The notes beneath the pieces were generated by a model. That model had not been told where the DNA came from, searched no databases, and worked only from the letters and a program-made list of their open reading frames with translations. Positions 7,532-15,361 of a DNA stretch of 43,316 nt are shown piece after piece. The stretch covers positions 1 to 43,316 of the forward strand of contig RFQZ01000022.1 of NCBI GenBank assembly GCA_009924735.1, written 5' to 3'. Numbering within the stretch: the stretch's first letter is position 1; every line of letters starts with the position of its first letter. This stretch comes from Flavobacteriia bacterium. Its GTDB lineage: Bacteria; Bacteroidota; Bacteroidia; Flavobacteriales_D; Crocinitomicaceae. Both the position numbers and the translations under genes were made by a program.

Positions 7532-8655
7532 TTATTTTTCGGTTTTCTTAATTGCGTTACATAAACCACTGGAATCGAAATCGCGTACATTAAATCCCAA
7601 AAAGGAAAAAACAAAGCGAGTCCTTTTTCATCCAATTTTACCATTGCTTTTCCTTGTATCCACCATTTTAGCAAAAGGATAAAAACCATGGCTGGGCATG
7701 AAAATATCCAATTTTCATCCAACAACGACAAAATAACAAAGGAAACGTGGAGTAAAAACAAGCTCATCGGATATATTCCTAACAACGCTTTTTTGAAAAC
7801 CTTGTAATTACCCGCTGTTGTATAATGTCTTGCCTTTTGATGCAACCAATCTTTTAATGATTTTTGCGCACCAGAGGGACAAAAGGAATTGGGGTGTATC
7901 TGAATTTTTGCTTGGGTTTTGTTCGCTGCATCTTGGACAAACAAGTCATCATCACCTGAAGAGATGTGGCTGTGGGCGTTAAATCCATTCACCGAATTGT
8001 ACACCTTTCTTGAATATGCGATGTTGCGTCCCACGCCCATATATGGAATGTTAGCCAGCGCAAAGGAAAAATAATTCATTCCAATCCATGTGGCATCGAA
8101 ACGAAAACACCTGTTTAGAAATCCTTTTTCCTTGAAAAGAGGTCCAAAGCCCAACACCAATTCATGGGAATCAGAAAAGGAGGAGGCCATTAAACGCAAC
8201 CAATCTGTAGAGGCGGGCCTACAATCGGCATCGGTAAAAAGAAAATGGTCATACTGCGCTTGTTCAATCCCCACAGACAGAGGGTATTTTTTTCCATGCA
8301 GCTGGGCGCTGTAGTCATTCAACTCAATCAAACGAAGGTTGGTGTGGGAGGATTGAAATTTTTCAACGACTTGTTTACTCTCATCTTGAGAATGGTTGTT
8401 GACAATGATGATTTCGAATGTGGGATAGGATTGCTTTAGCAACATCGGAAGAAGAACAGATAGGTTTTCTTGCTCGTTCCGTGCCGCAACGATGATGCTT
8501 ACTGAGGGCGTGAAAGGTGAAGTGTTTGCTTTGGATTTATAAAAGGCAAGCCTTCCAAAAAGCAATGTCACGAACAAGAATTGAATGAAAAAAGTAGTGA
8601 CAAAAAGGATTTGAGACCCGGTTACCAACCAATTTGGTGCATCTAAAATCCACAT
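7525..8655 (-). CDS. Membrane-associated family 2 glycosyltransferase
   Basis: 376-residue protein. An N-terminal hydrophobic segment (about 12-35) precedes a GT2 (GT-A fold) catalytic domain. It opens SVSIIVAARNEQENL (51-65), has the nucleotide-sugar/metal-binding TDADC (141-145), and later a GDDD motif followed by QKARHY, as in processive or undecaprenyl-linked GT2 enzymes. Two to three C-terminal hydrophobic segments anchor it. Likely role: sugar transfer for an envelope polysaccharide or glycolipid; donor and acceptor are unknown. First gene of the operon with the sigma factor and rsmG. Divergent from tgt across 77 bases, in which no full minus-strand TAnnTTTG was seen. Confidence 0.9.
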   Translation of the reverse strand: MWILDAPNWLVTGSQILFVTTFFIQFLFVTLLFGRLAFYKSKANTSPFTPSVSIIVAARNEQENLSVLLPMLLKQSYPTFEIIIVNNHSQDESKQVVEKFQSSHTNLRLIELNDYSAQLHGKKYPLSVGIEQAQYDHFLFTDADCRPASTDWLRLMASSFSDSHELVLGFGPLFKEKGFLNRCFRFDATWIGMNYFSFALANIPYMGVGRNIAYSRKVYNSVNGFNAHSHISSGDDDLFVQDAANKTQAKIQIHPNSFCPSGAQKSLKDWLHQKARHYTTAGNYKVFKKALLGIYPMSLFLLHVSFVILSLLDENWIFSCPAMVFILLLKWWIQGKAMVKLDEKGLALFFPFWDLMYAISIPVVYVTQLRKPKNKW

Positions 8656-8732
8656 GAGGTCTAGTTTTATACAAAGATGGGGGTGGTTTACAAATAGCAG
8701 TATCTTTACGCCGGGTATTTATTAACATTGTT

Positions 8733-9863
8733 ATGCACTTTGAAAAAATTCTAACGGACACACAAAGCAAGGCGCGACTGGGCAGGTTGCATACAGACCA
8801 TGGAATGATTGAAACGCCCATTTTTATGCCTGTAGGTACGGCAGGAAGTGTTAAAGCGGTTCATCAACAAGAATTAAGGGAAGACATTAATGCACAAATC
8901 ATTCTTGGGAACACGTATCATTTATATTTGAGACCTGGCATTGAGGTTTTGGAAAAAGCGGGTGGACTTCACCAGTTTATGAATTGGGAGCGCCCCATCC
9001 TTACAGACAGCGGAGGGTATCAGGTGTATTCCCTAGCGGGTACGCGAAAAATCATGGAGGACGGGGTACGTTTTCAATCCCATTTGGATGGCAGTTACCA
9101 TTTGTTCACGCCAGAATTTGCCATCGACATTCAACGAAGCATTGGTGCAGATATCATTATGGCCTTTGATGAGTGTACACCTTACCCCTGTGATTACACG
9201 TATGCAAAAGAATCCTTGAAATTGACCCACAATTGGTTAAAGCGATGCTTTACCCGCATGGATGAAACCGAGCCAAAATATGGGTATAACCAGACTTTGT
9301 TTCCAATTGTTCAAGGCAGTGTTTATAAAGATTTGAGGACTGAATCCGCAGAATTTATGTCTGATTTTGGTGACGTTGGCATTGCCATAGGAGGATTGTC
9401 CGTTGGTGAACCCGAAGATGAGCTCTATGCCATGACCGACATTGTCACCGACATCTTACCGAAGGAAAAGGCACGCTATCTTATGGGGGTTGGTACACCA
9501 TGGAATCTCCTCGAATGCATTGCTTTGGGAATCGATATGTTCGATTGTGTAATGCCAAGTCGAAATGCGCGACACGGGATGCTCTATACCTGGGAAGGAA
9601 CCATCAACATCAAAAATGAAAAATGGGCAATGGATTTTAGTCCGCTTCAAGAAAACAGCACGGTTTGGGTGGATCGCGTATATTCAAAAGCCTATTTAAG
9701 ACATTTGATCAAATGTCAAGAAATTTTAGGATTTCAAATCGCAACCATTCACAATTTGTCCTTTTACCTCGAACTAATGACGGCCGCAAGGAAGCACATT
9801 GCCGAGGGTGATTTTATGGAATGGAAAAATACCGTGGTTAAAAAGCTTTCTCAAAGATTGTAA
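8733..9863 (+). CDS. tgt: Queuine tRNA-ribosyltransferase (tRNA-guanine transglycosylase)
   Basis: 376-residue TIM-barrel enzyme that exchanges guanine-34 for the queuosine precursor preQ1 in tRNAs with GUN anticodons. Seen: TDSGGYQVYS (91-100, with the family's general acid/base Asp), GGLSVGEPEDE (220-230, base recognition) and IDMFDCVMPSRNARHG (267-282, nucleophile region). The zinc site is unusual: where most bacterial Tgt have a CxCxxC motif, this protein has PLQENSTVWVDRVYSKAYLRH (304-324) with no Cys, although His340 (TIHNL) is kept. The enzyme is otherwise intact. The next gene starts within its stop codon (TAATG). Confidence 0.95.
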   Translation: MHFEKILTDTQSKARLGRLHTDHGMIETPIFMPVGTAGSVKAVHQQELREDINAQIILGNTYHLYLRPGIEVLEKAGGLHQFMNWERPILTDSGGYQVYSLAGTRKIMEDGVRFQSHLDGSYHLFTPEFAIDIQRSIGADIIMAFDECTPYPCDYTYAKESLKLTHNWLKRCFTRMDETEPKYGYNQTLFPIVQGSVYKDLRTESAEFMSDFGDVGIAIGGLSVGEPEDELYAMTDIVTDILPKEKARYLMGVGTPWNLLECIALGIDMFDCVMPSRNARHGMLYTWEGTINIKNEKWAMDFSPLQENSTVWVDRVYSKAYLRHLIKCQEILGFQIATIHNLSFYLELMTAARKHIAEGDFMEWKNTVVKKLSQRL

Positions 9864-10939
9864 TGCTGAAGATTCTCGATAAATACATCATCCGTAAATT
9901 CCTAAGCACTTTTTTTTTCATGCTTGGAATCATCATGTTGTTTGCAATGGTGTTCGATGTTTCAGAAAAACTCAGTGAGTTCATTTCCAACAAAGCGCCC
10001 GTTTCAGCGATTATCTTTGAATACTATGTAAGTTTTTTACTTTTCCACGGGAACATGTTTTCTTCGATGATTGTTTTTATTTCGGTCATCTGGTTTACGG
10101 CGAAGATGGCACAAGACACGGAGATCATTCCGATGTGGTTCTCAGGAAAGCCCATTACAAGGTTTCTTCGACCTTACATGATTTCAGCGACCGTGCTCAT
10201 GGTCCTTTCCTTGTTGCTGAATCATTTTATTGTCCCCACTGCGAACAAGCTTAGGCTGGGGTTTGAGGAAAAATATTACCGGGATGTGATGATGGTTGAA
10301 AATTACCATGCAGATTATCCTGGGAACAAATCAGTTTATTTTTCAAATTATACGAACGAAGAAGGTAGGGTCACGAACTTTGTGTTTCAAGAATGGAGCG
10401 ACACTAATCAACCGGTGTTTTTTCTAAAGGCGGATGAGGCTTACAACTTACCGGGCACCCACAGCTGGAAATTAAAGCAGGTGTATTTTAAAACCTTTGA
10501 TTTCCCAAAAGGTAAATTAACATTTCGGGCAAAAATGGACACGACCTTAGATTTTTCCATGGGAGAGATGGCCCAGCGAGAGAATGTAGCGGAAACCATG
10601 ACGTATTTCGAGTTGAAATCCATGATTGCACGAGAGAAAATCAAAGGATCAGACCGCGTTCCCTATTACGAGATTGAGATGTACCAACGCACATCCTATC
10701 CCTTTGCGACCTATATACTCACGATCATTGGTGTTTCGGTCGCTTCCAGAAAAAAACGGGGTGGCATTGGGGTAAACATTGCCATTGGGTTAGGCTTTGT
10801 GTTTATCTATATTTTCGCAATGAAAATCATGGCAGTTGCTGCGCTGAACGTTGGACTCCCTGCATACATTGCGGTATGGATACCAAATTTCTTATTTGGA
10901 TTGGTTGCCCTGGTTCTGTTTCGAACCTCTCAAAAATAG
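9863..10939 (+). CDS. LptF/LptG-family permease (LPS export)
   Basis: 358-residue inner-membrane protein of the YjgP/YjgQ family, which with LptB and LptC extracts lipopolysaccharide from the inner membrane. N-terminal part: three hydrophobic segments (about 14-31, 50-75, 104-124). Middle (about 130-270): hydrophilic beta-rich periplasmic domain. C-terminal part: three further hydrophobic segments. The opening LDKYIIRKFLSTF is characteristic. Whether it is LptF or LptG is not decided, and no partner permease is adjacent. It overlaps the tgt stop by one base, so it is translationally coupled. Confidence 0.9.
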   Translation: MLKILDKYIIRKFLSTFFFMLGIIMLFAMVFDVSEKLSEFISNKAPVSAIIFEYYVSFLLFHGNMFSSMIVFISVIWFTAKMAQDTEIIPMWFSGKPITRFLRPYMISATVLMVLSLLLNHFIVPTANKLRLGFEEKYYRDVMMVENYHADYPGNKSVYFSNYTNEEGRVTNFVFQEWSDTNQPVFFLKADEAYNLPGTHSWKLKQVYFKTFDFPKGKLTFRAKMDTTLDFSMGEMAQRENVAETMTYFELKSMIAREKIKGSDRVPYYEIEMYQRTSYPFATYILTIIGVSVASRKKRGGIGVNIAIGLGFVFIYIFAMKIMAVAALNVGLPAYIAVWIPNFLFGLVALVLFRTSQK

Positions 10940-10967
10940 CGTAATACGCTTCAATGAAGTTCTTTTC

Positions 10968-11384
10968 TTATTTCAAGATTTCGCCGTTGGCATCCATTTG
11001 AATTTCCTTATGTTTACAGCCTTTTTTCAATTCGATTTCAAAATATCTTCCCTTCATCACATGTTCAACTTCTTCTATTTCTACCAATTTATACTTTGGA
11101 TAGGACTTTTGAACAAGTTGTGAAATCCTCAAGGGCAACGTTTCAATAGACATAGCGATTTCTGTTTCTTGCCACTTCCCATTTTCACCAAAGACAGCGG
11201 AAGTTTCCTTTCCATTCATCACAAAATCAGCTTCCCATAATTCACCCTCTTTTTCCCATATCACATTTGACGAAACCGTAAAACGTTCTTGAAATGCAAT
11301 CAAAACCTCATTGGGAGGCGTTTCAGCAAATGCAGAGGAGACTGCTATGAACATTCCAAGGGTAAAGGCTAAATTTTTCATCAT
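10968..11384 (-). CDS. Secreted PepSY-like protein
   Basis: 138-residue exported protein. Signal peptide about 1-20 (ending SSAFA). The mature part has the beta/alpha pattern of the periplasmic PepSY-like (putative beta-lactamase-inhibitor-like) family common in Bacteroidota: WEKEGELWEADFVMNGKETS, then SIETLPLRISQLV, then YFEIELKKG. The start may be 11384 or the adjacent ATG at 11381. It follows pdhB by 20 bases on the same strand and is convergent with the permease gene. Function unknown; proteins of this type bind nothing that can be read from sequence. Confidence 0.75.
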   Translation of the reverse strand: MMKNLAFTLGMFIAVSSAFAETPPNEVLIAFQERFTVSSNVIWEKEGELWEADFVMNGKETSAVFGENGKWQETEIAMSIETLPLRISQLVQKSYPKYKLVEIEEVEHVMKGRYFEIELKKGCKHKEIQMDANGEILK

Positions 11385-11404
11385 TTAAATTTTATTAGAA
11401 TTAC

Positions 11405-12382
11405 TTATTTGTACAAGGTCCTCTTAACAGCCTTAATCACACGATCCACATTGGGAAGCGCTTCATCAATTAAGGTTGGAGAAAAAGCAAAAGGGGTATC
11501 TGTTTGGGTCACTCGTTCTACGGGCGCATCTAAGAAATCAAACGCATAGCGTTGCAAGTGGTAGGCAATTTCTGAAGAGATGCTCGCCAAAGGCCAAGAT
11601 TCTTCAACGATTACACAACGGTTGGTTTTTCTCACTGATTCCACCACTGTTTTGTAATCCAGCGGGCGAATTGTTCTCAAATCAATGATTTCAACACTGA
11701 TGTTTTCTTTTGCCAATTCTTCCGCAGCGGCTTGAGCCACTTTAATGATTTTTCCAAAAGACACAATGGTAACATCGGTCCCTTTTCTTATGACATTTGC
11801 AACCCCAATTGGAATGATAAATTCTCCTTCGGGAACTTCCCCTTTTTCACCGTACATTTTTTCAGATTCAAGAAAAACGACTGGATCCTCATCGCGAATG
11901 GCGGCTTTCAACAATCCTTTGGCATCCGCAGGATTTGAGGGTGTGATTACCTTTAAACCAGGTACATGTGCATAGAACGCTTCAAAACTTTGCGAGTGGG
12001 TTGCAGCGAGCTGTCCGGCTGTTCCGTTTCCTCCTCGAAATACGATGGGACAATGGTATTGACCACCTGACATCTGAAGCATTTTTGCGGCTGAATTTAT
12101 AATTTGATCCGCGGCCAAGATGGCAAAATTCCACGTCATGAATTCAACTATGGGACGAAGGCCATTCATGGAAGCACCTACGGCAATTCCTGTAAAACCA
12201 AGTTCAGCAATTGGCGTATCGATCACCCTTTTGGGACCAAACTCATCCAACATTCCTTGCGAAACTTTGTAGGCTCCATTGTATTCTGCCACTTCTTCAC
12301 CCAAGAGAAACACACTGTGGTCTCTTCTCATTTCTTCAGACATTGCCTCTCTGAGGGCTTCGCGAAATTGAAGTACTTTCAT
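11405..12382 (-). CDS. pdhB: Pyruvate dehydrogenase E1 component, beta subunit
   Basis: 325-residue transketolase-like beta subunit of an alpha2beta2 2-oxo-acid dehydrogenase, which binds thiamine diphosphate with the alpha subunit. Recognisable stretches are REALREAMSEEMRRD, FLLGEEVAEYNGAYKVSQG, DTPIAELGFTGIAVGA, MTWNFAILAADQIINSAAK and the C-terminal half VVEESWPLASISSEIA. Pyruvate is preferred over branched-chain substrates because of close resemblance to PdhB proteins, but this is inferred. The alpha subunit is not adjacent. 55 bases separate it from clpX; that gap holds a near-match -7 element (TAACTTTA on the minus strand), so it may have its own promoter. Confidence 0.94.
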   Translation of the reverse strand: MKVLQFREALREAMSEEMRRDHSVFLLGEEVAEYNGAYKVSQGMLDEFGPKRVIDTPIAELGFTGIAVGASMNGLRPIVEFMTWNFAILAADQIINSAAKMLQMSGGQYHCPIVFRGGNGTAGQLAATHSQSFEAFYAHVPGLKVITPSNPADAKGLLKAAIRDEDPVVFLESEKMYGEKGEVPEGEFIIPIGVANVIRKGTDVTIVSFGKIIKVAQAAAEELAKENISVEIIDLRTIRPLDYKTVVESVRKTNRCVIVEESWPLASISSEIAYHLQRYAFDFLDAPVERVTQTDTPFAFSPTLIDEALPNVDRVIKAVKRTLYK

Positions 12383-12437
12383 TTGATAAAAATTTGAATG
12401 CGCGTAAAGTTAATAATCTATTGACAAAATTCCGCAA

Positions 12438-13670
12438 TTATGCAGCCTTTAATCGATTGAGTTTTGTCTTATTAAATGCAGCCATTGCATAGGCTTCATC
12501 CACATGAAATTTCTTTTTCTGGCTTGAGGGAAGTTCATACATAGCTTCCATGAAAATGGCTTCACAAATGGAACGTAAGCCCCTTGCTCCCAATTTCAAT
12601 TCAATCGCTTTGTCGACGATAAAATCCAGGACTTTTTGGTCAAAGGTGAGTGTGATGCCATCGAGTTCAAAAACGCGGACAAACTGTTTCATCAGGGCAT
12701 TTTTGGGTTCTGTTAGGATTCTTCTCAAGGCCTTTTTATCCAAGGGCTCCAAATAACTCAACACAGGAAACCTTCCTATTAACTCTGGAATCAAGCCAAA
12801 CCCGCGCAAGTCTGCAGGAGAAATGTATTGAAGCAGTTCATTTTGTTCCACCTTATCATCGGAGCCATTTCTAAATCCAATGATGTTTTTATTGATGCGG
12901 GTGGCGATTAAATTCTCGATGCCGTCGAAGGCTCCACCACAGATAAAGAGAATGTTTTTTGTATCAACGGGAATCATTTTTTGATCCGGATGCTTTCTTC
13001 CACCTTGGGGCGGCACATTTACAATGGTACCTTCAAGTAATTTCAATAGCGCTTGTTGTACACCTTCGCCTGAAACATCTCTTGTAATGGAAGGATTGTC
13101 ACTTTTACGTGCAATTTTATCAATTTCGTCAATAAAAACGATGCCTTTTTGGGCTTTGTCTACGTTGTAATCTGCGCCTTGAAGCAAACGTGTTAGGATG
13201 CTCTCAACGTCTTCACCGACATACCCCGCTTCTGTCAGCACAGTCGCATCTACGATGCAAAACGGTACCTTAAGCAATCGAGCAATGGTTTTGGCAAGTA
13301 AAGTCTTTCCGGTACCTGTACGACCTACCAAAATGATGTTAGACTTTTCAATTTCTACTTCATTCGCATCGTTTTGGTCCAATAAGCGCTTGTAGTGGTT
13401 GTACACAGCGACACTCAGTACTTTCTTTGCAGCATCTTGTCCAATGACGTATTCATCGACCTTGGCTTTAAGTTCTTTGGGTTTTAGGGGATTGATTTCG
13501 ACCCCTTCCTCCACGGCTTTGTGGACCGTATTTTTACTTTCTTCGGTGATGATTCGATTCGCTTGCACGACGCAAGATTCACAAATGTGACCAGAAATAC
13601 CGGCGATAAGAATAGAAGGTTCGGCGACTTTTTTACCGCAAAACGAACATTCGGAAATAACTTTAGGCAT
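12438..13670 (-). CDS. clpX: ATP-dependent Clp protease ATP-binding subunit ClpX
   Basis: 410-residue AAA+ unfoldase that feeds proteins to ClpP. The N-terminal zinc-binding domain has Cys8, Cys11, Cys30 and Cys33. Walker A GRTGTGKT is at 116-123, the pore loop GYVGED at 149-154, Walker B IVFIDEID at 177-184, and the ClpP-docking IGF at 264-266. All key parts are intact and length is typical. It follows clpP with one base between stop and ATG, a classical clpPX operon. Confidence 0.98.
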   Translation of the reverse strand: MPKVISECSFCGKKVAEPSILIAGISGHICESCVVQANRIITEESKNTVHKAVEEGVEINPLKPKELKAKVDEYVIGQDAAKKVLSVAVYNHYKRLLDQNDANEVEIEKSNIILVGRTGTGKTLLAKTIARLLKVPFCIVDATVLTEAGYVGEDVESILTRLLQGADYNVDKAQKGIVFIDEIDKIARKSDNPSITRDVSGEGVQQALLKLLEGTIVNVPPQGGRKHPDQKMIPVDTKNILFICGGAFDGIENLIATRINKNIIGFRNGSDDKVEQNELLQYISPADLRGFGLIPELIGRFPVLSYLEPLDKKALRRILTEPKNALMKQFVRVFELDGITLTFDQKVLDFIVDKAIELKLGARGLRSICEAIFMEAMYELPSSQKKKFHVDEAYAMAAFNKTKLNRLKAA

Positions 13671-13671
13671 G

Positions 13672-14340
13672 TTATTTTGGATTTCTCAACAACACCTCAT
13701 CAACCATCCCATAAGCTTTCGCTTCTTCTGAAGTCATCCAATAATCACGGTCTGAATCTCCCCAAACTTTTTCATAATCTTGTTTAGAATGTTTCGCGAT
13801 GATGTCGTACAATTCTTTTTTCAACTTTTGAATTTCTCTCGCGGTGATTTCGATGTCAGAGGCTTGTCCTTGTGCGCCCCCAAGCGGTTGGTGAATCATC
13901 ACACGTGAATGCTTTAATGCACTTCGTTTTCCTTCCGCACCTGCACACAAAAGAACCGCTCCCATGGACGCTGCCATCCCTGTACAAATGGTTGCCACAT
14001 CTGGACGAATGTATTGCATGGTGTCATAGATACCCAATCCTGCATAAACAGATCCTCCTGGCGAATTAAGGTAAATTTGAATGTCTTTTTTCGCATCTGC
14101 GGATTCCAAGAACAATAACTGTGCATTGATGATGTTGGCAACTTGGTCGTTGATTCCAGTCCCTAAAAAAATGATTCTATCCATCATTAAGCGTGAAAAG
14201 ACGTCCATTTGTGTCATGTTCAACGGTCGTTCCTCGATAATATACGGGGTTAAGGAAGATTCAATGTAATGGTCCACCACCATACTGTTAAGACCCATGT
14301 GCATCGTCGCAAACTTTTTAAACTCTTTTCCGTCAATCAT
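13672..14340 (-). CDS. clpP: ATP-dependent Clp protease proteolytic subunit
   Basis: 222-residue serine peptidase that forms the degradation chamber of ClpXP. Catalytic triad: Ser125 (GMAASMGA), His150 (MIHQP) and Asp199 (SDRDYW). It has an N-terminal extension of roughly 25-30 residues over the core, which may be a propeptide removed on assembly. First gene of the operon; a -7 element lies 20 bases upstream. Confidence 0.97.
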   Translation of the reverse strand: MIDGKEFKKFATMHMGLNSMVVDHYIESSLTPYIIEERPLNMTQMDVFSRLMMDRIIFLGTGINDQVANIINAQLLFLESADAKKDIQIYLNSPGGSVYAGLGIYDTMQYIRPDVATICTGMAASMGAVLLCAGAEGKRSALKHSRVMIHQPLGGAQGQASDIEITAREIQKLKKELYDIIAKHSKQDYEKVWGDSDRDYWMTSEEAKAYGMVDEVLLRNPK

Positions 14341-14359
14341 TTTTGAATATTTTATTTTT

Positions 14360-14367
14360 CAAAATTA
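14360..14367 (-). promoter_or_regulatory. -7 promoter element for clpP-clpX
   Basis: Reads TAATTTTG on the minus strand, a full TAnnTTTG match, 20 bases upstream of the clpP ATG. A -33 TTG at the ideal distance was not seen. Confidence 0.5.
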
Positions 14368-14381
14368 ACCAAAAGCATTGA

Positions 14382-14410
14382 TTGGATACGCATTTGCCTT
14401 CGTATTTTTA
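14382..14410 (+). promoter_or_regulatory. Possible promoter for the glycosyltransferase-like gene
   Basis: TTG at 14382-14384 and TATTTTTA at 14403-14410 with an 18-base spacer, one mismatch to TAnnTTTG. The ATG at 14417 follows only six bases after the element, so the mRNA would have almost no leader. Confidence 0.35.
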
Positions 14411-14416
14411 TACAAA

Positions 14417-15334
14417 ATGAAAAGTCCCCATTTAATTTGCAATTCCCGCGTCCTCTTCTCTCCTTTAAACTGGGGAATGGGACATGTGGGAAGGTCGATT
14501 CCACTCTTGCAGCAATTGATAAAACAGGGCAATACAGTGTTCATTGCTTGTAACGAAGACCAAAAAATCTTTTACCGATGCTACTTTGATTCGATTCCAT
14601 TTATCGACCATGCTGGGTACGCTTTTCAATTTAAACACTCAGGATTTTCGAAAATAAAGTTTCTAACAACCCTCCCAACCCTGGTTTCCCAACATTTGAA
14701 AGAATTAAAAGAGGTGAAAAAATGGGTTCATGCACATCAAATCGACTTTGTGATTTCCGACCAACGGTATGGGTTTCGGTGTTCATCGTGTACATCTGTC
14801 ATTGTTACCCATCAAGCAACGCTTCCCTTGCCCAGAACTTACTTCCCATTGCAAGTCCTTAACACGTATTTACTAAAGAAATTCGATGTCTGCTGGATTG
14901 TTGACGATGCTTCAAATGCTACTGCTGGAAAACTTTCAAAAACCAAGCTTAAAAATGCGCATTTCATTGGTATGTTGTCGCGGTTTAAGGGAAGACAAAT
15001 CAGAGAAAAAAAGGACAGTAAAATACTTTTATTGAACGGTCCCAAAGAATTTCATCCGCTCCTATTGGACACCTTCCTTTCAAAGCACCCACAGATTGAC
15101 ACCCTCATTGGCGATGTACTGAATCCAACCATTGAAAGCATGCATATGATTAGGTCAAACGACTGGACGGCGATTGATAAAGCGATGGAATCGGCTAAAA
15201 AGATTTACAGTTTTTGTGGCTATTCGACGAAGATGGATGTTTTCTTCTTGGGATGTGAATGGGAGTGCATTCCTACGCCTGGGCAATGGGAACAAGAGTA
15301 TCTATACAGCCTAAAAACAAAAAAGCCCCAATAA
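14417..15334 (+). CDS. Glycosyltransferase-like protein (MurG/UDP-GlcNAc transferase-like fold)
   Basis: 305-residue protein resembling the GT-B glycosyltransferase-related family of Bacteroidota. Near the N terminus it has LFSPLNWGMGHVGRSIPLLQ, the glycine-rich loop expected of a GT-B donor/acceptor fold. Near the C terminus FCGYSTKMDVFFLG and IPTPGQWEQEYL resemble the donor-binding end of MurG-like enzymes. The frame is open from 14378, but the start at 14417 (MKSPHLICNS) places the glycine-rich loop close to the N terminus as in the family. Substrate unknown. The last codons form one arm of a terminator and the stop codon lies in its loop. Confidence 0.75.
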   Translation: MKSPHLICNSRVLFSPLNWGMGHVGRSIPLLQQLIKQGNTVFIACNEDQKIFYRCYFDSIPFIDHAGYAFQFKHSGFSKIKFLTTLPTLVSQHLKELKEVKKWVHAHQIDFVISDQRYGFRCSSCTSVIVTHQATLPLPRTYFPLQVLNTYLLKKFDVCWIVDDASNATAGKLSKTKLKNAHFIGMLSRFKGRQIREKKDSKILLLNGPKEFHPLLLDTFLSKHPQIDTLIGDVLNPTIESMHMIRSNDWTAIDKAMESAKKIYSFCGYSTKMDVFFLGCEWECIPTPGQWEQEYLYSLKTKKPQ

Positions 15335-15344
15335 AGGGGCTTTT
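15321..15344. terminator. Bidirectional intrinsic terminator overlapping a stop codon
   Basis: AAAAGCCCC, loop AATAAA, GGGGCTTTT. The nine-base stem is followed by T-rich sequence on the plus strand and by a longer T-run on the minus strand, so it can end both the glycosyltransferase-like gene and the convergent OmpA/TPR lipoprotein gene. The TAA of the plus-strand gene is in the loop. Confidence 0.85.
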
Positions 15345-15361
15345 ACTATTTCTATAAGGTC

